Source: Maribacter sp.
GTDB taxonomy: Bacteria > Bacteroidota > Bacteroidia > Flavobacteriales > Flavobacteriaceae
Length of the DNA stretch: 64,000 bases
NCBI GenBank assembly: GCA_002749285.1
Contig: PDPR01000010.1
Coordinates: 1 to 64,000 of the forward strand
Direction of reading: 5' to 3'
A program made the translations under genes and the position numbers. The notes beneath the pieces were generated by a model. It ran no database searches, had not been told where the DNA came from, and saw nothing but the letters and a program-made list of their open reading frames with translations. Positions 56,416 through 64,000 of this stretch are shown one piece after another (position 1 is the first letter of the stretch; the number at the start of each line of letters is the position of its first letter).

Positions 56416-56757
56416 ATGAAACTTATTTTACGCATTCTCTTAAGCGCCCTGGCCGTGGTAATTCTTTCCAAAATATTACCCGGGGTCGATGTGGACACCT
56501 ACACAACAGCTATTATAGTGGCTATAGTATTGAGTCTTCTGAACTTTATCGTAAAGCCTATTTTAGTGTTATTGACCTTACCCGTGACCATCTTGACATT
56601 GGGGCTTTTCCTACTGATCATTAATGCCCTCATCATTTTATTGGCCGACAACCTTATATCCGGGTTTTCAGTGGACAATATTTGGTGGGCACTATTATTC
56701 AGCCTCCTTCTGTCCTTTTTACAATCGATACTTTATTCATTACTGAAAGAAGACTGA
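56416..56757 (+). CDS. Phage-holin-family (four-TM) membrane protein
   Basis: The protein has 113 residues from the ATG at 56416; an upstream in-frame ATG at 56353 would add 21 non-hydrophobic residues. Four hydrophobic helices alternate with short loops (MKLILRILLSALAVVILSK; LNFIVKPILVLLTLPVTILT; LGLFLLIINALIILLADNLI; WALLFSLLLSFLQSILYSLL). The FIVKPILVLLTLPVTILTLG segment is typical of the PF04020-type family often labelled phage holin, though chromosomal members are common. No phage genes are nearby, so a holin role is unlikely. Confidence 0.88.
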   Translation: MKLILRILLSALAVVILSKILPGVDVDTYTTAIIVAIVLSLLNFIVKPILVLLTLPVTILTLGLFLLIINALIILLADNLISGFSVDNIWWALLFSLLLSFLQSILYSLLKED

Positions 56758-56797
56758 TCGGATCGATCTACAGATTGGAATACAGCCATTTAAAAAG

Positions 56798-56828
56798 TTG
56801 CTCGGGTATTTAAAATATACTACTTTTG
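56798..56828 (+). promoter_or_regulatory. Bacteroidota-type promoter for tig
   Basis: TTG (56798-56800) and TACTTTTG (56821-56828) are separated by 20 bases, matching the -33/-7 consensus. It gives a leader of about 125 bases before the tig ATG at 56960. Confidence 0.75.
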
Positions 56829-56959
56829 CATCCCATTTTGATTAACCGATCAAAATACAAGGTTGGGCGCCCCCAAAGGGTGCCATTGAAAAACAACCCC
56901 TTACCCTTGGTGCGTTAAGCTACCAGAAACAAGGGCTTATGCTAAATTAAGATACGTAA

Positions 56960-58282
56960 ATGAATATCACGAAAGAGCAGATTGACGATTTAAATGCAAT
57001 TGTAAAGGTTGCCATTACCAAGGAAGACTACCAGGACAAGGTAGATGGAATCCTGAATGATTACAGGAAGAAAGCCGATATACCCGGTTTTAGAAAAGGC
57101 CATGTCCCTATGGGACTTATCAAAAGACAATACGGCAAGGCTGTTTTGGTTGACGAGGTCAACAAATTGATCCAAGACAACCTGAATAAGTATTTGTCCG
57201 AGGAAAAATTGGATGTCCTTGGAAACCCATTACCAAAACGACAGGACAATTTTGACTGGGAAAGCGACCAATTGGATTTTGAATTCGAATTAGGCCTAGC
57301 GCCTTCTTTCGAAGTGACCCTGAAGACCAAAAAAGCCCTTACACATTATAAGATTGTCGCCGACAAGAAAATGGTCAATGACCAGATCGAGCGTATCCAA
57401 AAGCAATATGGCAAATTGGTCAATCAAAAAGAAATCACCAAAGATTCCGAGGTTACCGGTACTTTTAAAAACGAAACCGGGGAAATAGGGAACAAGGCGA
57501 CATTGGAACTTGATAAGGTCAAAAGCAAAAAGGCCTTAAAAAGCCTATTGGGCAAAAAGGTCGGCGATGGGGTCATTCTTGCCACCAAAGGCCTTTTCAA
57601 AGAGGACTACCTACTTTCAAGTGTATTGGGTGTACCGCAGGAAAAAGCCAAGGACCTGGATATCGAAGTTACCTTCACCATTGAGGAAATCAACGAAAGG
57701 GAACCCGCCAAACTAGATCAGGAATTGTTCGACAAGCTTTTTGGAAAAGATACCGTGAAATCCACCGATGAACTTAAAGACAAGATCAAGGAGGATTCCG
57801 AGAAGCAATTCGAACAACAGTCAGATCAAAAATTATTGAATGATATTACCGAGTATTTCATCGAAAATACCAAATTCGACCTACCTACGGAATTCTTGAC
57901 AAAATGGATCAAAATGACCGGTGAGGAACCCCTTTCCGATGATCAGGCGAACGAAGAGTTTGAGAGATCCGAAAAAGGGCTACGATACCAATTGATCGAG
58001 GGTAAGATTATCAAGGACCACGATATTCAAATCCAATTTGAGGAACTTAAGGATTTTGCCAAAGGATCCATTAAGACGCAAATGGCCCAATTTGGACAAT
58101 TGAACCCGCAAGAGGAGGAATTGGACAATATTGCCGCAAGGGTTTTGGGTAATCAAGACGAGGTCAAAAGGCTTTCCGAACAGTTAATGAGCCAAAAATT
58201 ACTCACCCTGTACAAAGAAAAAGCCAACTTAAAGACCAAAGAGGTGACTTATGAAAACTTCGTAAAAGAGGTTTACGGATAG
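56960..58282 (+). CDS. tig: Trigger factor
   Basis: This 440-residue chaperone has the ribosome-docking signature GFRKGHVP at 43-50. A middle FKBP-like domain carries the segment GDGVILATKGLFKEDYL, and the C-terminal part is a helical chaperone domain. It meets nascent chains at the ribosome exit. tig-clpP-clpX is a common cluster and is kept here, with 119 and 93 bases between the genes. The FKBP segment lacks some usual aromatic residues, so prolyl isomerase activity may be weak, as I recall for other Bacteroidota trigger factors. Confidence 0.95.
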   Translation: MNITKEQIDDLNAIVKVAITKEDYQDKVDGILNDYRKKADIPGFRKGHVPMGLIKRQYGKAVLVDEVNKLIQDNLNKYLSEEKLDVLGNPLPKRQDNFDWESDQLDFEFELGLAPSFEVTLKTKKALTHYKIVADKKMVNDQIERIQKQYGKLVNQKEITKDSEVTGTFKNETGEIGNKATLELDKVKSKKALKSLLGKKVGDGVILATKGLFKEDYLLSSVLGVPQEKAKDLDIEVTFTIEEINEREPAKLDQELFDKLFGKDTVKSTDELKDKIKEDSEKQFEQQSDQKLLNDITEYFIENTKFDLPTEFLTKWIKMTGEEPLSDDQANEEFERSEKGLRYQLIEGKIIKDHDIQIQFEELKDFAKGSIKTQMAQFGQLNPQEEELDNIAARVLGNQDEVKRLSEQLMSQKLLTLYKEKANLKTKEVTYENFVKEVYG

Positions 58283-58292
58283 ATTTTGGACT

Positions 58293-58316
58293 ATAAAGCA
58301 AAATCCTTTGCTTTAT
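58293..58316 (+). terminator. Possible weak hairpin after tig
   Basis: A perfect 10-bp stem, 58293-58302 with 58307-58316 (ATAAAGCAAA and its complement), with loop ATCC, 11 bases after the stop. No T run follows, so it may be an RNA-processing hairpin rather than a full terminator. Confidence 0.5.
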
Positions 58317-58401
58317 ATCTCCCATTAAAATAAGTATCTTTACGATGCCGGGTCTTTGATTTTCGGCACCTTTTTCATCTAAAATACTGAATACAAACCA
58401 C

Positions 58402-59082
58402 ATGAATTACGGAAAAGAATTCAAAAATTACGCAATAAACCATCAGGGGATCAACAGCATGTATTATGACAAGATCATGAACAGCATGTACCCGATGAAC
58501 ATGACACCGAATATCATCGAGGAAAGACAATTGAATGCCATAGCCATGGATGTTTTCTCCCGACTGATGATGGATAGGATTATTTTCCTCGGAACTGGTA
58601 TCAACGACCAGGTCGCCAATATTGTACAGGCACAATTATTGTTCTTGGAAAGTGCGGATGCCTCCAAAGACATACAGATATACATTAATTCACCAGGCGG
58701 CAGTGTTTACGCAGGACTGGGGATATATGACACCATGCAATTCATAAAACCCGATGTTGCAACAATCTGTACCGGTATGGCCGCCTCAATGGGTGCCGTT
58801 TTATTATGCGCTGGGGAAAAAGGCAAACGAAGTGGATTGACCCACTCGCGCATTATGATCCACCAACCCATGGGTGGTGCACAAGGCCAGGCAAGTGATA
58901 TAGAAATTACCGCAAGGGAAATCCTTAAACTAAAGGATGAACTTTACGAAATCATTGCCAAACATTCCGGTCAACCGATTGAAAAAGTACAGGAAGACAG
59001 TGACAGGGATTACTGGATGAAAGCAGGGGAAGCCATGAAATATGGTATGATCGATGAAATCCTAGTAAGGGACAAAGATTAA
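58402..59082 (+). CDS. clpP: ATP-dependent Clp protease proteolytic subunit
   Basis: This 226-residue ClpP has the catalytic Ser129 (GMAAS), His154 (IHQPMGG) and Asp203 in normal spacing (25 and 49 residues). The [16 protein letters not shown] segment is intact. The N-terminal 40 residues are longer than in E. coli ClpP and may be a propeptide. With ClpX it degrades unfolded or tagged proteins. Confidence 0.98.
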   Translation: MNYGKEFKNYAINHQGINSMYYDKIMNSMYPMNMTPNIIEERQLNAIAMDVFSRLMMDRIIFLGTGINDQVANIVQAQLLFLESADASKDIQIYINSPGGSVYAGLGIYDTMQFIKPDVATICTGMAASMGAVLLCAGEKGKRSGLTHSRIMIHQPMGGAQGQASDIEITAREILKLKDELYEIIAKHSGQPIEKVQEDSDRDYWMKAGEAMKYGMIDEILVRDKD

Positions 59083-59175
59083 AGACGACCAAAAAGCATT
59101 AAGTGCCGCCTTTGACCAATAGGCGATAAACCAAAACCAAAATTCTATCGTTATCCTAGAGAGAAAACAATTGTT

Positions 59176-60411
59176 ATGGCAAAAGAAAATTTAGAATGTT
59201 CTTTTTGTGGAAGGAAAAAACCAGAGACCAATCTACTGATCGCTGGCCTGGATGCCCACATATGTGACCGATGTATAGAACAGGCCCATGGTATCGTTGC
59301 CGAAGAGTCAAACCAATCAAAGAACAATGATCTTTCCTCGGAATTGGTCCTGAAAAAACCCTTGGAAATAAAAGAATTCCTGGACACCTATATTATAGGC
59401 CAGAATCAGACTAAAAAAGTGATGTCCGTAGCTGTCTACAATCACTACAAAAGATTGCTGCAGCCCCTAGGAAAGGAAAATGACATTGAAATACAAAAAA
59501 GTAACATCGTAATGGTAGGCCAAACAGGGACAGGCAAGACCCTGATGGCAAAAACCATTGCTAAAATGTTAAACGTACCTTTGGCCATTGTCGATGCCAC
59601 TGTGCTCACCGAAGCCGGTTATGTAGGCGAGGACGTGGAAAGTATATTGACACGTTTGCTGCAAGCCGCGGATTACAATCTGGAAAAAGCGGAGCGTGGC
59701 ATTGTCTTCATAGACGAAATCGACAAAATTGCCAGAAAGAGTGACAACCCATCCATAACCAGGGATGTATCCGGAGAGGGTGTCCAACAGGGACTCCTTA
59801 AACTTCTGGAAGGCACCATTGTGAATGTGCCACCAAAAGGCGGACGAAAACATCCCGATCAAAAATTCATCGAGGTAAACACAGAGAACATCCTCTTTAT
59901 CGCAGGTGGTGCTTTTGACGGTATAGAACGCTCCATCACAAAACGGTTGAACATGCAAGCCGTAGGCTATAGTGCGTCTAAGGCCGATGAACATATCGAT
60001 GAGGACAACATCCTACAATACATCACCCCTGGGGATTTAAAGGACTTTGGACTTATACCTGAGATTATAGGGAGACTCCCAGTGTTGACATATATGACCC
60101 CCTTGGATAAAAAAACATTAAGGTCTATTTTAACAGAGCCTAAAAATGCCATTATAAAACAATATGAAAAATTGTTCGAAATGGATGGTATTACGTTTAC
60201 AATAACAGAACAGGCCTTGGATTATATTGTCGGCAAGGCTATTGAGTATAAATTGGGCGCAAGGGGTCTCCGTTCATTATGTGAGGCCATATTCACCGAT
60301 GCCATGTTCGAGATGCCCAGTAGTGGGGAGACCGAATTCAAGGTTTCAAAACCTTATGCCGAGAACAAACTATCCTTTGAGACAATCAAGAAACTAAAAG
60401 CGGTTTCTTAA
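59176..60411 (+). CDS. clpX: ATP-dependent Clp protease ATP-binding subunit ClpX
   Basis: The 411-residue unfoldase has a zinc-binding N-domain with Cys8, Cys11, Cys30 and Cys33, Walker A GQTGTGKT at 115-122 and Walker B VFIDEIDK at 177-184. The IGRLPV loop and the C-terminal lid are present. It unfolds substrates and feeds them to ClpP. The last 26 bases overlap the convergent gene on the minus strand. Confidence 0.98.
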   Translation: MAKENLECSFCGRKKPETNLLIAGLDAHICDRCIEQAHGIVAEESNQSKNNDLSSELVLKKPLEIKEFLDTYIIGQNQTKKVMSVAVYNHYKRLLQPLGKENDIEIQKSNIVMVGQTGTGKTLMAKTIAKMLNVPLAIVDATVLTEAGYVGEDVESILTRLLQAADYNLEKAERGIVFIDEIDKIARKSDNPSITRDVSGEGVQQGLLKLLEGTIVNVPPKGGRKHPDQKFIEVNTENILFIAGGAFDGIERSITKRLNMQAVGYSASKADEHIDEDNILQYITPGDLKDFGLIPEIIGRLPVLTYMTPLDKKTLRSILTEPKNAIIKQYEKLFEMDGITFTITEQALDYIVGKAIEYKLGARGLRSLCEAIFTDAMFEMPSSGETEFKVSKPYAENKLSFETIKKLKAVS

Positions 60412-60973
60412 ATTGGACAACTTTGGTTTCAGAAACCATTTTATGGGTCACAAGTGACAAAAGATCTTTAGCTATTTTCTTAATGATTTCATCTTTGGCA
60501 TAAAGGTCATGGCCGAAATCCAGAATGGTTTCAATATCCATTTGCAGTTGACCCATTTTGCCCTTGGATGGCAGATTGGCATCCAAACTACCGTAAACCA
60601 AGGTGATGGGTATATCGGTCCCTTGACTTCCATAGTACAGACCATAGGTAGACACAGCATATAATGATTTCATGGGAAGCCCTTGCAAGCTGGCTTTCCA
60701 TACTACATCCCCTCCCAAACCAAAAGCTAAATAATGACATGGTTCCTTTTCCTTTTGCATCAATTGGTCTATTGCTGTCTGGATACCCCCATTTACAAAT
60801 GCATCCTTTAAATCCTTATCAGAACAATAAATCCCAGCATCAATATTTGCCAATTGCTGGCAATCATAGTAAGTTAGGTTAAAATATTGTTGAAGGTACA
60901 CCAAATAAGCAGTTGCCCAGGCTCCTTTTTTAGCTCCCCACATATCGGATATTACAACAAGTTTTTCTGCCAT
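60386..60973 (-). CDS. Alpha/beta-hydrolase-like protein lacking the nucleophile serine
   Basis: This 195-residue soluble protein has an alpha/beta-hydrolase-like layout: [13 protein letters not shown] first, then [14 protein letters not shown] at 81-94, where the usual GxSxG elbow is AFGLGG. Gly85 stands at the nucleophile position. [11 protein letters not shown] (Asp131) and FGHDLYA (His155) match the acid and base positions. The pattern suggests a non-catalytic relative or an altered mechanism. It converges on clpX and overlaps its end by 26 bases. Ligand unknown. Confidence 0.75.
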   Translation of the reverse strand: MAEKLVVISDMWGAKKGAWATAYLVYLQQYFNLTYYDCQQLANIDAGIYCSDKDLKDAFVNGGIQTAIDQLMQKEKEPCHYLAFGLGGDVVWKASLQGLPMKSLYAVSTYGLYYGSQGTDIPITLVYGSLDANLPSKGKMGQLQMDIETILDFGHDLYAKDEIIKKIAKDLLSLVTHKMVSETKVVQFKKPLLVS

Positions 60974-61042
60974 GATAGAAAGAATCTTTATTCAACAGTT
61001 GATTAGCGACTAAATTCCTCCTTTCATTCCAAAAATCATTAT

Positions 61043-62557
61043 TTATTGGTTCATCTGAAGCAATTCCTCGATATAGACCCTCTTGTTGGATAATCTAGGG
61101 ATTTTGTGCTGCCCGCCCAGTTTATTCTTTGATTTCAGCCAATCATAGAAGAGATTCTCCCTTGCTGCATGTACTATGGGCATTTTCAGTGTAATGTTAT
61201 TGTAACGTTTTGCCTCATAATCGGAATTGAGCGATTTCAGGGCATTATCCAAGATCTCGGTAAAATAATCCAGATCCCCAGGTGCCCTTCTAAATTCAAT
61301 GATCCATTCATGGGTTCCTTTGTCCCTTCCAGACATAAAAATAGGGGCTACCGTATAATCCTTTATTTCCGCCCCTGTTTTGTCACATATCCGTCTTAGG
61401 GCCTCTTCCGCGTTCTCTATAATCAATTCCTCCCCAAAAACATTGATATAATGCTTTGTCCTACCGGTAATACGGATACGATACGGATCTATAGAGGTGA
61501 ATCGTACGGTATCCCCTATTTTATAACGCCAAAGCCCTGAATTTGTCGTTATGATAATCGCATAGTTCCTTTCCGTCCCGACTTCCCAAAGAGGTACGGC
61601 CTTCTGTTCTGGTGTATTATACGTATCCATGGGGATGAATTCATAAAAAATCCCATAATCAAGCATCAACAAAAGATCATTCGCATCGTTCCTATCCTGA
61701 ATGGCGAAAAAACCTTCCGAGGCATTATATATCTCATAATACTTGAAATCCTTCCTCGGAAGCATTTTTTTATACTGCTCTTTATATGGGGCAAAACTTA
61801 CCCCGCCGTGAAAATAGACTTCCAGGTTTTCCCAAACTTGGAACAGGTTATCCTTTCCCGTATCCTGGAGTACATTGTTCAATAAAACCAACATCCAGGA
61901 AGGCACCCCGGCCAAACTTGTCACATTTTCCTGGGTACTCTCCTGGATAATGGCCTTCAACTTCCCCTCCCATTCACTCATAAGCGACACCTTGTTACTA
62001 GGTGTACTACTGAATTCCGCCCATAGAGGCATATTATCGATCAAAATAGCCGATAAGTCCCCAAAGAAGGAATCATTATCCCTATACAGTTCCATACTCC
62101 CCCCCAAGCGGAGGCTTTTCCCCATAAACAACTGTGAATTTTCATTGTTGTTCAGGTACAGGCATAAAAGATCCTTGCCGGATTTATAATGGCAATCTTC
62201 CAAAGCTTCCGAACTCACGGGAATAAATTTGCTCTTGGCATTCGTAGTGCCACTGCTTTTCGCAAACCACTTGATGGAGGTTGGCCAAAATATATTCTGT
62301 TCCCCTTTACGGGTACGTTCGATCATGGGCTCGATCTCCTCATAGGAAGTGATGGGAACCCGTTCACGGAAGTTTTCATAATCGGCGATCGTCTTAAAAT
62401 CATAGGTCTGGCCGATTTCGGTATCCACGGAAATCCCCAATAATTGGCGCAACACCTCCTCCTGTACTTCCGCCGGGTATTTTAAAAAAAGCTCTATTTG
62501 ATGATAGCGTTTTTTAAGCAACCAACTTGCAATGGAATTAAACAGGGGTATCGGCAT
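61043..62557 (-). CDS. GH3 (auxin-responsive promoter) family acyl-adenylate-like enzyme
   Basis: This 504-residue protein belongs to the bacterial GH3 family. It starts with SIASWLLKKRYHQIELFLKYP, carries an ATP-binding segment around FAKSSGTTNAKSKFIPVS, and has WRYKIGDTVRFTS, RIRITGRTKHYINVFGEELI and NEEAEEALRR-type residues near the C-terminus. Plant GH3 enzymes adenylate acids such as indole acetate or jasmonate and amidate them; bacterial members' substrates are mostly unknown. A single gene, divergent from the DUF2797 gene. Confidence 0.92.
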   Translation of the reverse strand: MPIPLFNSIASWLLKKRYHQIELFLKYPAEVQEEVLRQLLGISVDTEIGQTYDFKTIADYENFRERVPITSYEEIEPMIERTRKGEQNIFWPTSIKWFAKSSGTTNAKSKFIPVSSEALEDCHYKSGKDLLCLYLNNNENSQLFMGKSLRLGGSMELYRDNDSFFGDLSAILIDNMPLWAEFSSTPSNKVSLMSEWEGKLKAIIQESTQENVTSLAGVPSWMLVLLNNVLQDTGKDNLFQVWENLEVYFHGGVSFAPYKEQYKKMLPRKDFKYYEIYNASEGFFAIQDRNDANDLLLMLDYGIFYEFIPMDTYNTPEQKAVPLWEVGTERNYAIIITTNSGLWRYKIGDTVRFTSIDPYRIRITGRTKHYINVFGEELIIENAEEALRRICDKTGAEIKDYTVAPIFMSGRDKGTHEWIIEFRRAPGDLDYFTEILDNALKSLNSDYEAKRYNNITLKMPIVHAARENLFYDWLKSKNKLGGQHKIPRLSNKRVYIEELLQMNQ

Positions 62558-62635
62558 TTTTGGGTATCTTTAGAAAGTTAAAAATAACGTATATAGCCAT
62601 CATTTTCAAATAGATCATAGAATAAGGATTTTTTT

Positions 62636-63430
62636 ATGCAATACAAAGGAGTACTACGGAAAATGCAGACCGAAATGGGCCAGCCCATTCAATACTATAT
62701 GCTTTTTGAGGATGATTTCCTAAATATGAACCAGGTCCTGAACCGGGAGGTACAGATCGACTTTATTAAATATGAGTGCCTTAATTGCGGTAGGGACCTA
62801 CCTATTTTTAGGCAAGGGTTCTGCAAATCCTGTTTTTTCGAAATACCCTCAGCGGGTGACTGGATCATGAGGCCCGAATTAAGCACTGCCCATTTGGACA
62901 AGGAGGATCGGGACCTTGCCTATGAAAAAAAGGTGCAATTGCAACCGCACATCGTTTATTTGGCCAATTCGAGCAATATCAAAGTAGGGGTTACGCGAAA
63001 GTCCCAAGTACCCACCCGTTGGATCGACCAAGGTGCCCATGAAGCTATCGAGATCGTGGAGGTACCCAATAGATATTTGGCAGGGATTACGGAGATCGCC
63101 CTAAAAGACCATATTGGCGATAAGACCAATTGGCGCAAAATGTTGACCAACAATATTGATGATGAGGATCTGATCATGTGGCGTGACAAACTTAGACCCT
63201 ATATCCCGGAAGAGGCTGCACAATATTTCATTGAAGACAACCATGAAACCCATATAGCTTTTCCCGTTCTTGAATACCCTGAAAAAGTAAGGAGTCTTAA
63301 CCTAACAAAGACCCCGGGTTTCAAAGGGGTCTTAACGGGAATAAAGGGTCAATACCTCCTATTCAGGGACAATACCGTTTTCAACGTTAGGGGCAACGAA
63401 GGTTATTATGTTTCGATAAGGGTCAGTTGA
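62636..63430 (+). CDS. DUF2797-family protein
   Basis: This 264-residue protein has a zinc-ribbon-like stretch with CLNCGRDLPIFRQGFCKSC (about residues 46-64). A GIY-YIG-like segment follows (PHIVYLANSSNIKVGVTRKSQ, then RWIDQGAHEAI), as in the DUF2797 family. The catalytic status of the nuclease-like fold is unproven. It overlaps the convergent AsmA-like gene by 8 bases. Confidence 0.88.
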   Translation: MQYKGVLRKMQTEMGQPIQYYMLFEDDFLNMNQVLNREVQIDFIKYECLNCGRDLPIFRQGFCKSCFFEIPSAGDWIMRPELSTAHLDKEDRDLAYEKKVQLQPHIVYLANSSNIKVGVTRKSQVPTRWIDQGAHEAIEIVEVPNRYLAGITEIALKDHIGDKTNWRKMLTNNIDDEDLIMWRDKLRPYIPEEAAQYFIEDNHETHIAFPVLEYPEKVRSLNLTKTPGFKGVLTGIKGQYLLFRDNTVFNVRGNEGYYVSIRVS

Positions 63431-64000
63431 TCGAATCATTTGGGGTTTCGGCCTTCTCCTTTTTCTTTTTACCCCCCAACAATCCCCCTAGGATATCCCT
63501 GGTCGCCTCCTTGACCGTATTCCCGGATGGAGCCGTGGCCGTATCCTTTTCCTGGGGCACGGGCTTCGCTTCTTTTTTACCCCCCAGTATATCCCCCAGG
63601 ACATTTTTAACCGTTTCCTTGGCGTCATCCCGTGGGGTAATAGTAGAATCCCTACTCCCGGAATTCCCGTTCAAGATATCCCCTATCAACTCATTTGCCC
63701 TGTCTTTCCCTTTATTGATCAATTTCTGTTTTTGTATTTCAATCAATTTGGAGGTCAGCCCCTTTACCCCTGATGTTAAATCAGTGGTTACCTCCGGACT
63801 GGTGTAATTACCCCCTATTGAAGCCTTGACAGGAATGGTCATATCCCCAAGTTCCTTATCATCAATCTTGGCGATAAGGGAATTCACCTCATTTCCCAAA
63901 TATTTCGCAGGAACATCCAAAGTAGCGGTATAACTGAGTTTTTGATCAAACGTATGGCTACCATTCACCTTAATGGCAATATCCTGATAGGAAATGGTGA
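63423..64000 (-). CDS. AsmA-like protein, C-terminal part (5' end outside window)
   Basis: The frame is open to the window edge, so the N-terminus lies beyond 64000; about 192 C-terminal residues are present. LSYTATLDVPAKYLG, TIPVKASIGGNYTSPEV and a Lys/Glu-rich tail with two LGGKK-type segments resemble the C-terminal region of flavobacterial AsmA-like envelope proteins. These contribute to outer-membrane assembly or lipid transfer. An 8-base overlap with the DUF2797 gene on the other strand is seen. Confidence 0.8.
   Translation of the reverse strand, partial: TISYQDIAIKVNGSHTFDQKLSYTATLDVPAKYLGNEVNSLIAKIDDKELGDMTIPVKASIGGNYTSPEVTTDLTSGVKGLTSKLIEIQKQKLINKGKDRANELIGDILNGNSGSRDSTITPRDDAKETVKNVLGDILGGKKEAKPVPQEKDTATAPSGNTVKEATRDILGGLLGGKKKKEKAETPNDSIN

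Noticed and set aside
56416..56757. Prophage holin
   Set aside because: Although the family name includes phage holin, no lysin, structural or integrase genes are nearby, and chromosomal members are widespread.
1..64000. CRISPR array, tRNA or rRNA genes, defence islands
   Set aside because: No short regularly spaced repeats, tRNA-like cloverleaf, rRNA sequence or recognisable defence gene was seen on reading both strands, though small RNAs cannot be excluded by eye.

Overview
The window looks like a chromosomal segment from a member of the family Flavobacteriaceae (phylum Bacteroidota). The evidence is a type IX secretion (T9SS) adhesin with its PorP/SprF partner, a SusC/SusD outer-membrane pair, the envelope order nadK - DUF6089 - uppS - bamA - ompH - ompH, a fused hypoxanthine phosphoribosyltransferase-adenylate kinase, and upstream boxes of the Bacteroidota type TAnnTTTG. 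The genus is not determined; relatives such as Maribacter, Muricauda, Zobellia or Arenibacter are plausible by inference only.

Layout. 1-3066: 3' part of a repeat-rich T9SS adhesin and its PorP/SprF partner. 3135-3426: relic of an IS1595 transposase. 3583-9356: SusC-SusD-lipoprotein operon. 9542-12459: rlmB, a rhomboid protease on the opposite strand, and rarA. 12456-19547 (minus strand): mpl, radC, a polysaccharide-deacetylase-like protein, a YjjG-type nucleotidase, and three uncharacterised exported proteins. 19697-21464: a decay zone with a broken OmpA/TPR fragment, one intact small lipoprotein and an IS66 relic. 21695-28288: a large alpha-2-macroglobulin protein and a DoxX protein. 28314-31148 (minus): a DUF4136 lipoprotein, obgE and hpt-adk. 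31288-37088: purK, purE and an M3 peptidase, with about 2 kb of AT-rich accessory DNA (a TraB/GumN lipoprotein and a Nudix hydrolase) between purK and purE. 37235-39422: a rhodanese lipoprotein, an ECF sigma factor with a tiny zinc-finger partner, and a UbiA-like membrane protein. 39557-45173: gcvP, a FabH-like synthase, and a methyltransferase-glycosyltransferase pair. 45217-52530 (minus): the outer-membrane assembly cluster, NAD kinase and a CBS protein. 52622-55802: pdxJ, an alpha/beta hydrolase and an SGNH lipoprotein. 55816-56253: IS982 relic. 56416-60411: a four-TM protein, then tig-clpP-clpX. 60386-64000: an alpha/beta-hydrolase-like protein lacking the nucleophile, a GH3-family protein, a DUF2797 protein and the end of an AsmA-like protein.

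How the genes work together. Most are housekeeping: protein quality control (tig, clpP, clpX, M3 peptidase), envelope biogenesis (BamA, Skp-like chaperones, UppS, Mpl, AsmA-like), nucleotide and cofactor metabolism (purK, purE, hpt-adk, nadK, pdxJ, gcvP), and DNA or ribosome maintenance (rarA, radC, rlmB, obgE). The accessory layer is modest. It consists of a secreted adhesin, a nutrient-uptake operon with no linked enzyme, single-gene insertions bounded by short inverted repeats, and the remains of three insertion-sequence families. No tRNA, rRNA, CRISPR array, prophage or recognisable defence system was seen. The best candidates for undescribed biology are the three-gene exported operon at 12456-15293, two enzyme-fold proteins that appear to have lost their catalytic residues (16028-17323 and 60386-60973), and the cassette-like insertions.
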